Of a stretch of DNA of 64,000 bases, positions 7,512-15,667 are shown one piece after another (positions within the stretch are counted from its first letter, which is position 1; every line of letters begins with the position of its first letter). Position numbers and translations under genes: made by a program. The notes beneath the pieces are model-generated. The model was not told the origin of the DNA and ran no database searches. It saw only the letters and a program-made list of their open reading frames with translations. Source of the DNA: Clostridiales bacterium (GTDB lineage: Bacteria; Bacillota; Clostridia; Christensenellales; Aristaeellaceae); assembly GCA_012837965.1 (NCBI GenBank), contig DUQF01000006.1, positions 20,237-84,236 of the forward strand, read 5' to 3'.

Positions 7512-8501
7512 TTGAGTATTAATCTTCGGGCAGAGAAACCCAAAAAGACTGCACAAGAGCTTGTGACCTTGCTCAGAGAAGAAAAAGGTGTAACTTTCTC
7601 TGTTATGAGTGAAGAAGCGGCGATAAACTATTTATCAAAGAGGAACAATTATCTGCGAACAGCTTCTTACAGGAAGAATTATCCAAAGTACCGTCAAACT
7701 GAGAACAAAGGGAAATACATCAATTTAGACTTTGCTTACCTGGTGGAGCTTTCAACAATTGACCATCATCTGCGAACGATCTTGCTGAAGATGTGTATTA
7801 ATATTGAGCATGCAATGAAGGTAATGCTTGTGGAAACTGTTTCTCAGGCAGAGAGGGAAGATGGATATCAGATAATAGACGATTTTATCAGAGAGTGTCC
7901 ATCAGTCTTATCAGATATAGCAAAAAAAGCTGATGCCGTTTTCACGAAAGATTTGATTAACAAATATTTCGATATATGCTATGTAATAGATGAGGGTTCA
8001 ACTCTCCGAACCGACGTACTTAAATCTAATTGTCCAATTTGGGTCTTTATGGAAATAATAGATTTTGGCATGTTGACCCGCTTCTATCAATTCTGCATTA
8101 AAAGAGGTTTGCTCTCCAGCAATCAACTTCCAACAAAAGTGCTTAATCCTGTAAGAAGTTTGCGAAATGCATGTGCACATAATAATTGCTTGTTGAATAA
8201 TCTGGAAGCGGCTTCCGATACAGCACCGCCTGAAATCATCTCCCAGTTCGTTGCTAGTCTATCAGATATCCCCAAAGTTGGGCGTAAAAAGAAACTGTCT
8301 TGCCGACCAATTTTGGAAATTGTTTCTATGCTTTACGCATACAAGAATGTTGTTTCATCAGGGAACTACGATACAGATATGAAGGAACTAAAAGTATTTG
8401 CTGATGATAGAATGATGAAGAATATAGTTTATTTTTCATCCAATCTTCTGGTCACATCATCACTTGAATTCCTCCAAAAAACCATTGACAATCTTATTTG
8501 A
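7512..8501 (+). CDS. Abi-family (AbiD/AbiF, HEPN) abortive infection protein
   Basis: 329 residues from a TTG start with GGAGG seven bases upstream. The N-terminus (KPKKTAQELVTLLREEKGV...AINYLSKRNNYLRTASYR) and LVELSTIDHHLRTILLKMCINIEHAMK match the Abi_2 family (AbiD/AbiF). Near residues 216-222 RNACAHNN supplies the R-x4-H motif of HEPN ribonucleases. Such proteins abort infection by other phages, probably by RNA cleavage. The gene is on the opposite strand inside the packaging region, with its own promoter and terminator and a lower GC content than its neighbours: a typical moron. Confidence 0.88.
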   Translation: MSINLRAEKPKKTAQELVTLLREEKGVTFSVMSEEAAINYLSKRNNYLRTASYRKNYPKYRQTENKGKYINLDFAYLVELSTIDHHLRTILLKMCINIEHAMKVMLVETVSQAEREDGYQIIDDFIRECPSVLSDIAKKADAVFTKDLINKYFDICYVIDEGSTLRTDVLKSNCPIWVFMEIIDFGMLTRFYQFCIKRGLLSSNQLPTKVLNPVRSLRNACAHNNCLLNNLEAASDTAPPEIISQFVASLSDIPKVGRKKKLSCRPILEIVSMLYAYKNVVSSGNYDTDMKELKVFADDRMMKNIVYFSSNLLVTSSLEFLQKTIDNLI

Positions 8502-8559
8502 TTGCCGTATACTTAATCCGTTATAAGGACGTGAGCTCTCACAAAGAGTGATCGTACGC

Positions 8560-8592
8560 AAGGACAATGCCTGCATTGTCCTTGATTTATTT
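8560..8592 (+). terminator. Terminator after the Abi gene
   Basis: AAGGACAATG (8560-8569) pairs perfectly with CATTGTCCTT (8574-8583) over a four-base loop, followed by a T-rich run. It isolates the cargo gene from the convergent HNH gene. Confidence 0.85.
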
Positions 8593-8601
8593 TAGAGACC
8601 A

Positions 8602-8943
8602 CTACTGTCCGCTTCCAGTTTTCCTATCGTGACATTCCTTACAGAGCGGCTGCCAGTTACCTTCATCCCAGAAAATATTTCGGTCACCTCTGTGCGGAAT
8701 GATATGATCGACTACCGTTGCTGGGGTGAGTTTCCCTTGAGCACGGCAGAAAGCGCATAATGGATGTTCTTTTAAGAAGATAGCTCTGGCCTTACGCCAG
8801 CGAAAGTTGTAACCACGTGCATCAGCACCGCCGCGCAGTCGGTCTCCTGACCATTCCATATGATCCTTACAGAATACTTGACCCTGCTCGCAGAAACCGG
8901 AACATCCGGGATAGCGGCAGGGTCTTTTGGGTTTATATGGCAT
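8602..8943 (-). CDS. HNH endonuclease
   Basis: 113 residues with three Cys pairs. The HNH core is CAFCRAQGKLTPATVVDHI then PHRGD...NWQPLCKECHDRK: the zinc ligands are C-x2-C and C-x2-C, and the catalytic DH is in VVDHI. An extra N-terminal knuckle (CRYPGCSGFCEQGQVFCKDH) is also seen. HNH proteins next to large terminase take part in cos-site cleavage in HK97-like phages. It starts 11 bases after the large terminase gene with GGAGG upstream. Confidence 0.92.
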   Translation of the reverse strand: MPYKPKRPCRYPGCSGFCEQGQVFCKDHMEWSGDRLRGGADARGYNFRWRKARAIFLKEHPLCAFCRAQGKLTPATVVDHIIPHRGDRNIFWDEGNWQPLCKECHDRKTGSGQ

Positions 8944-8954
8944 TTTGTTTCCTC

Positions 8955-10505
8955 CTAAATGATAAGCAGCCCGCGGGTGTCATACACAGATTCACCGTTC
9001 TGATTTTTCATGGCACGGTCAAGTGCCATCACCAATGCAACCGCACCATCGACCTTTTCCGTGGACTTTTCCTTGTCGATTTTTAGGTTGCCTGCGGGAT
9101 CTGTTCTTACGAAAACATTGTCCACGTTCCAGCGAAGCACCGGATGCCCGCCGTGATTCAGCTTTCGTTCCAGCACAATGCGCATCAGTTCTTTTGTCGG
9201 AGGGCTCATGTCTCGGAATCCCTGACCGAACGGAACCATGTTGAAACCATCATCTTCAAGCGTTTGTACCATCATGGTGGCGTTCCGGCGGTCATATGCG
9301 ATCTCACGGATATTGAACCGCTCACCCAGCTGAAGGATAAACTTTTCAATGAAACCATAATGAACCACATTGCCTTCCGTGGTATGGATTAAACCTTGAT
9401 GCTCCCACTTGTCATACATAACATGGTCACGCCGGACGCGCAGCTGCAGTGTATCTTTCGGCAGCCAGAAGTGTGGAACAACGATATACTGTTCATCTTC
9501 ATCTCGTGGAGGAAAGACCAACACCATAGCGGTCAAGTCGCTGGTGGAGGATAAGTCCAAGCCAGCGTAACAAGCTCGGCCCTCCAGTTCATCCTCATTA
9601 ACCGCTCCGCCGCATTCATCCCATTTATCCATCGGCATCCATCGGACGGACTGCTTGACCCATTGGTTCAGACGAAGCTGTCGGAACATGTTTTCATCCG
9701 CTGGCGTTTCCTGAGCTTTTCGGAAGGCATCACGTACCTTGTCAATGGCAATGGTATGCCCCAAGGATGGATTGGCTTTGTACCAGTTCTTTTCATCCGT
9801 CCAGTCTGCGTCATCCGGCAGACCGTATAGCACAGGATAAAAGCGCGGGTCGTCCTTGCGGCCTTCGATAATATCCAGTGCTTTCTGATGAACCTCCCAG
9901 CAAATGGATTCCCGGTCGGTACCAGCTGTAGTCAAGAAAAACCACAACGGCTGTTTCCGAGCATCGCCGGAACCCTGCGTCATGACATCATATAAGGCAC
10001 GTGTCGGCTGTGTATGAAGCTCATCAAAGATGCAGGCGCTTACGTTCAGACCGTGCTTGGTGGCAACCTCGCTGGACAACACCTGATAAATACTTCCGGT
10101 TGGTTGAAAAAACATCCGCTTTGTAGAAGGAATGATTTTGATCCGCTTGCTGAGCGCGGGAGATTGCTTTACCATGTCTACAGCCACATCAAAGACAATG
10201 GCAGCCTGCTGACGGTCACTGGCGCATGAGTAAACCTCCGCCCGCCACTCGTCATCATTGCACAGCATGTTCAGCGCAATCGCCGCGCCAAGTTCTGACT
10301 TTCCGTTCTTCTTGGGTATTTCGATGTATGCGGTATTGTACTGCCGCATGGACGGATCTTCATCACGGACAGTACCGAACACATCTCGGATAACCTTTTT
10401 TTGCCAGGGCAGCAGCTTGAACGGTCTCCCGTGGAACTCACCCTTGGTATGCCGCAGGCATTCAATGAACTGTGTTACCCGTCGGGCTTTGGCTTCACTG
10501 AACAT
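8955..10505 (-). CDS. Terminase large subunit
   Basis: 516 residues. The ATPase part has Q-motif-like LPWQKKVIRDVFG, Walker A variant EIPKKNGKSELGA (about 71-83), Walker B SACIFDELHTQP (about 151-160) and coupling motif FFLTTAGTDRES. The nuclease part starts near YAGLDLSSTSDLTAM (about 322), whose aspartates bind metal. It belongs to the group often called YmfN-like or Terminase_1. The enzyme cuts concatemers and pumps DNA into the head. It overlaps the small subunit by 11 bases. Confidence 0.96.
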   Translation of the reverse strand: MFSEAKARRVTQFIECLRHTKGEFHGRPFKLLPWQKKVIRDVFGTVRDEDPSMRQYNTAYIEIPKKNGKSELGAAIALNMLCNDDEWRAEVYSCASDRQQAAIVFDVAVDMVKQSPALSKRIKIIPSTKRMFFQPTGSIYQVLSSEVATKHGLNVSACIFDELHTQPTRALYDVMTQGSGDARKQPLWFFLTTAGTDRESICWEVHQKALDIIEGRKDDPRFYPVLYGLPDDADWTDEKNWYKANPSLGHTIAIDKVRDAFRKAQETPADENMFRQLRLNQWVKQSVRWMPMDKWDECGGAVNEDELEGRACYAGLDLSSTSDLTAMVLVFPPRDEDEQYIVVPHFWLPKDTLQLRVRRDHVMYDKWEHQGLIHTTEGNVVHYGFIEKFILQLGERFNIREIAYDRRNATMMVQTLEDDGFNMVPFGQGFRDMSPPTKELMRIVLERKLNHGGHPVLRWNVDNVFVRTDPAGNLKIDKEKSTEKVDGAVALVMALDRAMKNQNGESVYDTRGLLII

Positions 10506-10989
10506 CCTGCCAGCCTCCCTTCAGGACGGACTCCATCGGGTCATCCATATCGGACTTATCTCCTCCGCCTGCATATAGCCGCGCTCGACTTGCAGGTGTT
10601 AGGCCGAACTCCGAACAGAAGGACTGCATGATTTTTAGATTCTGCATAGCAATAGACACCTGCGGAACCTGCTGTACATAGCCGGACGGTGTTTTAAAGA
10701 TGGTTCCGTGCTTTGTCATAAATTCTTCAGCCTCTCGCCAGCGGGCGTATGCCTGACAATAACCTGCGAAGGCTTCTATGTCATGCTCTGTCAGCACGCC
10801 CATCGCAGTCAGGGAAGGAGCCAGACGCTTCCATTCCTTTTTCGCTTCCGGCATCAGCCAGGACGGACATCGGAGGTTCTCCTGCGACGGGATGGGCTCA
10901 TCCTTGTTCAAGGGTCGTCTGCCTTTGCCACGGTCGCCTTCCAGCACTTTGATTGCCGTGGGCAGGGGCTTTCTTCCTCGTGTCGCCAT
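10495..10989 (-). CDS. Terminase small subunit, P27 family
   Basis: 164 residues starting MATRGRKPLPTAIKVLEGDRGK, the usual opening of P27-type small terminases. It continues with LRCPSWLMPEAKKEWKRLAPSL and LTEHDIEAFAGYCQAYARW, a helical DNA-binding region. It recognises the packaging site and activates the large subunit. It is the first gene of the packaging operon, 36 bases after the methylase gene. Confidence 0.94.
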   Translation of the reverse strand: MATRGRKPLPTAIKVLEGDRGKGRRPLNKDEPIPSQENLRCPSWLMPEAKKEWKRLAPSLTAMGVLTEHDIEAFAGYCQAYARWREAEEFMTKHGTIFKTPSGYVQQVPQVSIAMQNLKIMQSFCSEFGLTPASRARLYAGGGDKSDMDDPMESVLKGGWQDVQ

Positions 10990-11025
10990 AAAGCGTCACC
11001 TCCTCCCTTAAATATGAGTTGCTTT

Positions 11026-12276
11026 TCAAAGTGTAATATGAGTTATTACGTCCTCATAGGAAATATCTTCACCGTTGCGAAGCACCTTGCATTCCGCATC
11101 CGGATATTCGGTATGGAACCTTTCAACGATAACGGTTGCATATTTCGGGTCAAGCTCCATGGTTTTGCAGATGCGATCAGTCTGTTCACAGGCAATCAGC
11201 GTACTGCCGCTGCCACCGAATAAATCCATCACAACAGCATTGGGTGCAGAGCTGTTTTTAATTGGGTAGCAGAGCAATGGAATCGGCTTCATGGTCGGAT
11301 GGTCAGCACTTTTCCTTGGCTTATCAAAGTTCCATATCGTAGACTGCTTCCGGTCAGAGAACCATTTATGCTTGCCATTGGGCAGCCAGCCGTATAGCAC
11401 CGGTTCATGCTGCCATTGATACGGACTGCGGCCAAGCACCAGGCTGTTCTTTACCCAAATGCAAACGCCGGAAATATGAAAGCCGGACTCTTTGAAAGCC
11501 CGGCGAAAGTTCAATCCTTCAGTGTCCGCATGGAAGATGTATGCGCTGCTGCCTTCAGCCATATGCGCGGCCATGTTCTTAAAAGCTGCCAAGAGGAAGG
11601 AGAAAAACTGCTCGTCAGCCATGCTGTCATTTTTGATTTTCTTCCCGTCAGCGGATTCATACGCGACATTATAAGGCGGGTCGGTGACAATCAGGTTTGC
11701 TTTGGTTCCATCCATGAGCAATTCCACGGCATATGGATCCGTGCTGTCCCCGCACATCATGCGGTGCCTGCCAAGCGTCCAGATGTCGCCGGTCTTTACA
11801 TACGGAGCAATTTGCTCCGGGTCGAGGTCACAGTCGTCATCGTGCACATCCTTGTCATGCACCTTGGAAAAGAGGTCATCTACCTCAGCAGCATCAAAGC
11901 CTGTCGCTCCCAGGTCATAACCGGACAACTGCAGCTCCTGCAGCAAATCCGCCAAGGCAATGGGTTCCCAATCACCAGTCGCTTTGTTCAGTGCAATATT
12001 CAAAGCCTTTTCATCTGCGGGGTTCTCAATGTGTACCACAACGCAGTCCACTTCACTTACCCCTTCGGCTTTTAGTACTTTATAGCGTTGATGTCCGCCC
12101 ACGATGTTGCCCGTGACCTCATTCCAAACGATGGGGTCAACATACCCAAAGTCGTGCAGGCTGCGCTTGATTTTCTCATACGCAGGATCACCGGGCTTCA
12201 GGTCTTTTCTGGGGTTATATTTGGCAGGCTTCAACCGGTCAATCGGCATCCTCTGCATGTTCAGATTCGTATTCAT
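11026..12276 (-). CDS. ParB-like domain fused to DNA methyltransferase
   Basis: 416 residues from ATG 12276, chosen for GGAGG six bases upstream. Residues 1-110 form a ParB/sulfiredoxin-like N-terminal domain (MPIDRLKPAKYNPR, then GNIVGGHQRYKVLK). The rest is a beta-class amino methyltransferase with motif IV TDPPYNVAYE (about 198) and motif I DLFGGSGSTLIACE (about 356). DPPY suggests N6-adenine methylation. Phages of this type carry it next to small terminase, where it may mark or protect DNA before packaging. No cognate nuclease lies beside it. Confidence 0.9.
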   Translation of the reverse strand: MNTNLNMQRMPIDRLKPAKYNPRKDLKPGDPAYEKIKRSLHDFGYVDPIVWNEVTGNIVGGHQRYKVLKAEGVSEVDCVVVHIENPADEKALNIALNKATGDWEPIALADLLQELQLSGYDLGATGFDAAEVDDLFSKVHDKDVHDDDCDLDPEQIAPYVKTGDIWTLGRHRMMCGDSTDPYAVELLMDGTKANLIVTDPPYNVAYESADGKKIKNDSMADEQFFSFLLAAFKNMAAHMAEGSSAYIFHADTEGLNFRRAFKESGFHISGVCIWVKNSLVLGRSPYQWQHEPVLYGWLPNGKHKWFSDRKQSTIWNFDKPRKSADHPTMKPIPLLCYPIKNSSAPNAVVMDLFGGSGSTLIACEQTDRICKTMELDPKYATVIVERFHTEYPDAECKVLRNGEDISYEDVITHITL

Positions 12277-12822
12277 CAAGCACCTCCAATGCAAGATACA
12301 GGTCAAGATAACAGTCAAGTCACCGTCCTTCGGGGCGGTTTTTTATTGTCCGCGCAGGCTGATACCCCCACCCCCTAATTTGTCGGAAATTCACGCGTGA
12401 GGGGGGCGCGGTCTCCTAAAATGCACTCCCAGAGATTCAATCCCCCCCTCCCCATTGGGCGCGCGGAAGGCCCGGGCGGGCTGGTGTGTTTTTTGACGGG
12501 TGGGGCCACCGGTTCAGTCGCGGTTCCGGCGGGCGTTTTTTTGCGCGGCGGGTCGGGCCGGGCTACCAGTTGCTGCGGGTTTTTGCGGTTGGTTTTTTTG
12601 CACAAAAAAAGGCGGCGGTTGGCGCGAAAAAAAGCCGCCACGCGCATGTATTAGGAAGCCGCCCGATTGTGACGAAAGTGCGACAAAAAGATAAGCCTTC
12701 CGTCCCGAAAAGATATCAGAAACGTTGTTGCTATGCCGGGCGGTTTGAGTGATGGATGTGTTGCGGGCGAAAAAACCGCACCGGGCGGGCGGGAAAAGCC
12801 GCCGCCGGAAAGGAGCCTTTTC
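12277..12822. other. GC-rich non-coding stretch with homopolymer runs
   Basis: No credible gene. It holds a UUCG-loop hairpin with T-run on the plus strand (ACCGTCC 12322-12328, GGGCGGT 12333-12339), long G, C, T and A runs, and a GGCGGC/GCCGCC pair around A-runs at 12611-12640. Base composition shifts sharply here from the adjoining methylase to the GC-rich amidoligase, so this is probably the boundary of an acquired block. Confidence 0.6.
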
Positions 12823-13716
12823 ATGAAAAACCAGACGTTCGGTATCGAGGTAGAAGTGAACCGCATCACGCGAAAGCGGGCCGCGCAGGTGGTCGCGGAA
12901 ACCCTCGGTGAAGGCGCGACCTTCAGACACATCGGGGGCACGTACGACGCTTGGGAGGTCACCGCGGCGGACGGGCGGCGGTGGAAGCTGGTCAGCGACG
13001 CAAGCATCGCCGGGCCGCGCGACCAGGGCACAGAATTCGTCAGCCCCATTTGCCGGTGGGAAGACATCGAAACTGTGCAGGCCTGCGTGCGGGCACTGCG
13101 GGCCGCCGGGGCACACGCTGACCCTTCCTGCGGCATCCACGTGCACATTGGTCTGGGTGCACACACGCCCAAAACCCTGCGGAACCTGGTCAACCTGGTC
13201 AACGCCAAGGAGGACCTTTTGACCCAAGCCCTCCGGGTTAGCCCGGAACGCCGGGCGCGATGGTGCCTTCCGGTCGACCAGGACTTCCTTCAAGCCCTGA
13301 ACCGCCGCCGCCCGACCAGCTCCGAGGAATTCGCCCGGCTTTGGTACGCCGACCAGGATTGGGAACACCGCGCCCACCAGCATTACGACCAAAGCCGCTA
13401 CCACCTGCTGAACCTGCACAGTGTGTTCCAAAAGGGCACCATTGAGTTCCGGGCCTTCAACAGCACACTTCACGCGGGCGAAATCAAGGCCTACATCCAG
13501 CTGTGCATGGCGATTTCCCACCAAGCCCTCACGGTAAGCACAGCGAGCCCGCGCCGCACAGAAACCGACAACCCCGCCTACACCTTCCGGTGCTGGCTCC
13601 TGCGGCTGGAAATGAACGGCGATGAATTTAAAACCGCCCGGAAACACCTGCTCAAGCACCTGCCCGGAAACGCCGCTTGGCGAAACGGCGCAGAAACGAC
13701 ACGCCGGGCTTCCTAA
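12823..13716 (+). CDS. Amidoligase (Amidoligase_2, glutamine synthetase-like fold)
   Basis: 297 residues from ATG 12823, preceded by GGAAAGGAG. Motifs of the amidoligase family are FGIEVEVN (metal-binding Glu pair, about 6-13), GTEFVSPI (about 69-76), CGIHVHIGL (about 104-112) and GTIEFRAFNSTLHAGEIKAY (about 206-225). These enzymes join a carboxyl to an amine using ATP and are predicted to tag proteins or build small peptides; a GGCT-like gene downstream is the known partner in comparative genomics. The gene is far richer in GC than the flanking phage genes. Its C-terminus (CWLLRLEMNGDEFKTARKHL) is shared with the protein at 15660-16487. Confidence 0.88.
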   Translation: MKNQTFGIEVEVNRITRKRAAQVVAETLGEGATFRHIGGTYDAWEVTAADGRRWKLVSDASIAGPRDQGTEFVSPICRWEDIETVQACVRALRAAGAHADPSCGIHVHIGLGAHTPKTLRNLVNLVNAKEDLLTQALRVSPERRARWCLPVDQDFLQALNRRRPTSSEEFARLWYADQDWEHRAHQHYDQSRYHLLNLHSVFQKGTIEFRAFNSTLHAGEIKAYIQLCMAISHQALTVSTASPRRTETDNPAYTFRCWLLRLEMNGDEFKTARKHLLKHLPGNAAWRNGAETTRRAS

Positions 13717-13848
13717 GGAGGCACAGTTTTGAAATCAACCCGCCTGATGAGCGCCCGGCGGTACCGGGCCGAAACCGGGCATGCAAAGCTCGGTCGCGGG
13801 AAACCGCTTTCAAATCAAGCAGGGCACATAGCCCAGAAAGGACACACC

Positions 13849-14070
13849 ATGTACGAGAACGATTACGAGAACGAGGGGTTCGACGAAGGCACACTGCAGG
13901 ATGGGCTGATGGAGCTCATTACCGAAGGAAGCAACAGCTTAGAAATCTGCTGGGAAAACCTGCGGGTACGCACATTCGAACAAACCGGGGTCATGACTTA
14001 CAACAAGGGTCTGGTCATCGGATTGCCCGACGGAACCGAATACCAGCTGACCATCGTCCAAAGCCGCTGA
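13849..14070 (+). CDS. Small acidic protein of the amidoligase cluster
   Basis: 73 residues, MYENDYENEGFDEGTLQDGL..., from ATG 13849 with AAAGGA upstream. It is strongly acidic at the N-terminus and ends DGTEYQLTIVQSR. I do not recognise a family. It lies between the amidoligase and GGCT genes, so a role as modification target or partner is possible, but this is only inferred from position. Confidence 0.6.
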   Translation: MYENDYENEGFDEGTLQDGLMELITEGSNSLEICWENLRVRTFEQTGVMTYNKGLVIGLPDGTEYQLTIVQSR

Positions 14071-14173
14071 CAAACGACACCGACACACCGGTGGTTCCTG
14101 CAAGGGGCTTTCAAATCAAGACCCCCTCAACCAGAGCCGCTGGCTCCCAAATCACGAAGGAGGTATAATCTTT

Positions 14174-14461
14174 ATGAAGAACACACCTGAAAACCGCGCC
14201 GCATTGAAGCATTTCGTCGCCATAGGAGGAAATAACATGAACACCACAAATCTTTCAAATCAGAACTTTGACCTGCCAGCCTTCTTGCTGGGTGAAATAT
14301 ACGGAAACATGGATGTCGATGACATTGCCGGTTGGTGCCTCAGCGCCGCTGAAGACATTGCCCATGACCTTCTACTGGACGGCATTAAAGCCGACACACA
14401 GGAGATTTACGAAATCATCGCTGAGTTTATCTCGCAGGACGCGGAAGAAGCGCAGCTTTGA
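14174..14461 (+). CDS. Small protein of the amidoligase cluster, two possible starts
   Basis: 95 residues from ATG 14174 (AAGGAGG upstream) or 74 from ATG 14237 (AGGAGG upstream); both ribosome sites are strong and in frame, so two forms may be made. The body is acidic and helical (AGWCLSAAEDIAHDLLLDGI, then TQEIYEIIAEFISQDAEEAQL). Family unknown. The stop overlaps the ribosome site region of the GGCT gene. Confidence 0.65.
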   Translation: MKNTPENRAALKHFVAIGGNNMNTTNLSNQNFDLPAFLLGEIYGNMDVDDIAGWCLSAAEDIAHDLLLDGIKADTQEIYEIIAEFISQDAEEAQL

Positions 14462-14481
14462 AATCGAGGAGGCGCATCGCT

Positions 14482-14925
14482 ATGAAATACATCGCTTACG
14501 GCAGCAACATGGTTCAGGAACAAATGGCGTTTCGCTGCCCGGAGGCAAAACTTGTCGGCACAGGGTACATCAGCGGAGCTCGATTGGAGTTTTACCTCCA
14601 CGCTACTGTTGAAAAAACAGGAAACATTTATGACCGTGTACCCGTTGCCGTTTGGGAAATCAACCAGCGGGACGAGAAGAACCTTGACCACTACGAGGGA
14701 TACCCAAACTATTACACGAAGGAAATCTGGCTCGTTCACATGAGCGACGGCTCTCAAATCAAAGGCATGATTTACCTCATGAATAGAATTCGGCAGTCGC
14801 CGCCAACAGAGGGCTATTTCGACGGCATCGCAGAGGCCTACAGTAAACTCGGCCTAAACGCTCAAATCAAGACAGTGCTTCTGCCCGCCTTAAAACGGAG
14901 TATTCAACGAGGCATATGCTGGTAA
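14482..14925 (+). CDS. Gamma-glutamylcyclotransferase-like (AIG2/GGCT) protein
   Basis: 147 residues from ATG 14482 with GAGGAGG upstream. It opens MKYIAYGSNM, the Y-G-S-N phosphate-binding loop of the GGCT fold, and has LDHYEGYPNYY with the catalytic Glu (about residue 75). GGCT proteins cut gamma-glutamyl amines to release 5-oxoproline. Beside an amidoligase it could undo or edit gamma-glutamyl links made by that enzyme; such pairing has been described for amidoligase gene neighbourhoods. A terminator follows at 14938. Confidence 0.88.
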   Translation: MKYIAYGSNMVQEQMAFRCPEAKLVGTGYISGARLEFYLHATVEKTGNIYDRVPVAVWEINQRDEKNLDHYEGYPNYYTKEIWLVHMSDGSQIKGMIYLMNRIRQSPPTEGYFDGIAEAYSKLGLNAQIKTVLLPALKRSIQRGICW

Positions 14926-14937
14926 CAGCAAAAACAC

Positions 14938-14970
14938 AACCGCTTTCCAATCCGGAAGGCGGTTTTTGTT
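14938..14970 (+). terminator. Terminator of the amidoligase/GGCT cluster
   Basis: AACCGCTTTCC (14938-14948) pairs with GGAAGGCGGTT (14954-14964), one G-U pair, five-base loop, then TTTTG. Confidence 0.8.
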
Positions 14971-15142
14971 TATGGCATGCTTTTGAATCAGCGTCAAATT
15001 TGGCCCACGTTCGCGCCGTTCGCTTTTTCGGGCGCTCCCTCAATCACCGCAGCAAAGCCCGAAACAGGGGCCAACGTGCGCCGACACGGGCAAGAGAAAA
15101 GCGGCCAGCGCCTTGCTGAACCGCTTTCAAATCAAAGGAAGC

Positions 15143-15667
15143 TTATTTGTTCTTGGTCAGGTGGTCGATAGCAACCTCGATCTTGCCTGCCGTGGTTCTG
15201 AAGCGAATCATAATCTCACCGTCCGCCACCTCGTATAACGCCTGGAAGGGCTCTGCCCAGAGCTGTGTTAGTTCCGGGCATTCCTTCAATGCCTGCGTAC
15301 GCAGTGCTCTGAAATCCGCTACGCCCGTTTTCCACTGCTCGAACAGAGGAAACAGGCGGGGCAGGTGCTCAGCCCGAATGACTTTCAGCGCTTCTTCACC
15401 GATTACAGCTTTGAAATCTGTGGTGCCTCTTTCCTCTTGGAACAGTGCCCAGCACTCTAAGGGAAGAGGGTTCTGCATAAAAACCAGCATTGCTTCCGCT
15501 GTTCCGCAATCATCGCATACATAGATACCGTCGGCATGGCGGCTCAATGCATTGGTGTGCAGAATCGGCTTCATGGTTTTTCGTCCGCAGCGCGGGCAGG
15601 GCATCTGCTCACCGGCTTCCTGCCGGGCTTTCAAATCAAGCAAGGCTTTCTGCAAAGCTTCAGTCAT
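15143..15667 (-). CDS. Phage zinc-ribbon protein of unknown function
   Basis: 174 residues. Near the N-terminus is a four-Cys zinc ribbon: MPCPRCGRKTMKP (C-x2-C) and IYVCDDCGTAEAM (C-x2-C), about residues 23-56. The rest is alpha-helical with no known motif. It overlaps the next upstream gene by eight bases, so both are in one early operon. Similar proteins occur in Clostridia phages and integrative elements near SNF2 and MetK-like genes. Function unknown; nucleic-acid or protein binding by the ribbon is plausible. Confidence 0.75.
   Translation of the reverse strand: MTEALQKALLDLKARQEAGEQMPCPRCGRKTMKPILHTNALSRHADGIYVCDDCGTAEAMLVFMQNPLPLECWALFQEERGTTDFKAVIGEEALKVIRAEHLPRLFPLFEQWKTGVADFRALRTQALKECPELTQLWAEPFQALYEVADGEIMIRFRTTAGKIEVAIDHLTKNK

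Noticed and set aside
12375..13659. Long open frames on the minus strand (12514-13659 and others)
   Set aside because: They mirror the GC-rich amidoligase gene, whose family motifs are clear on the plus strand; the opposite frames are compositional artefacts.
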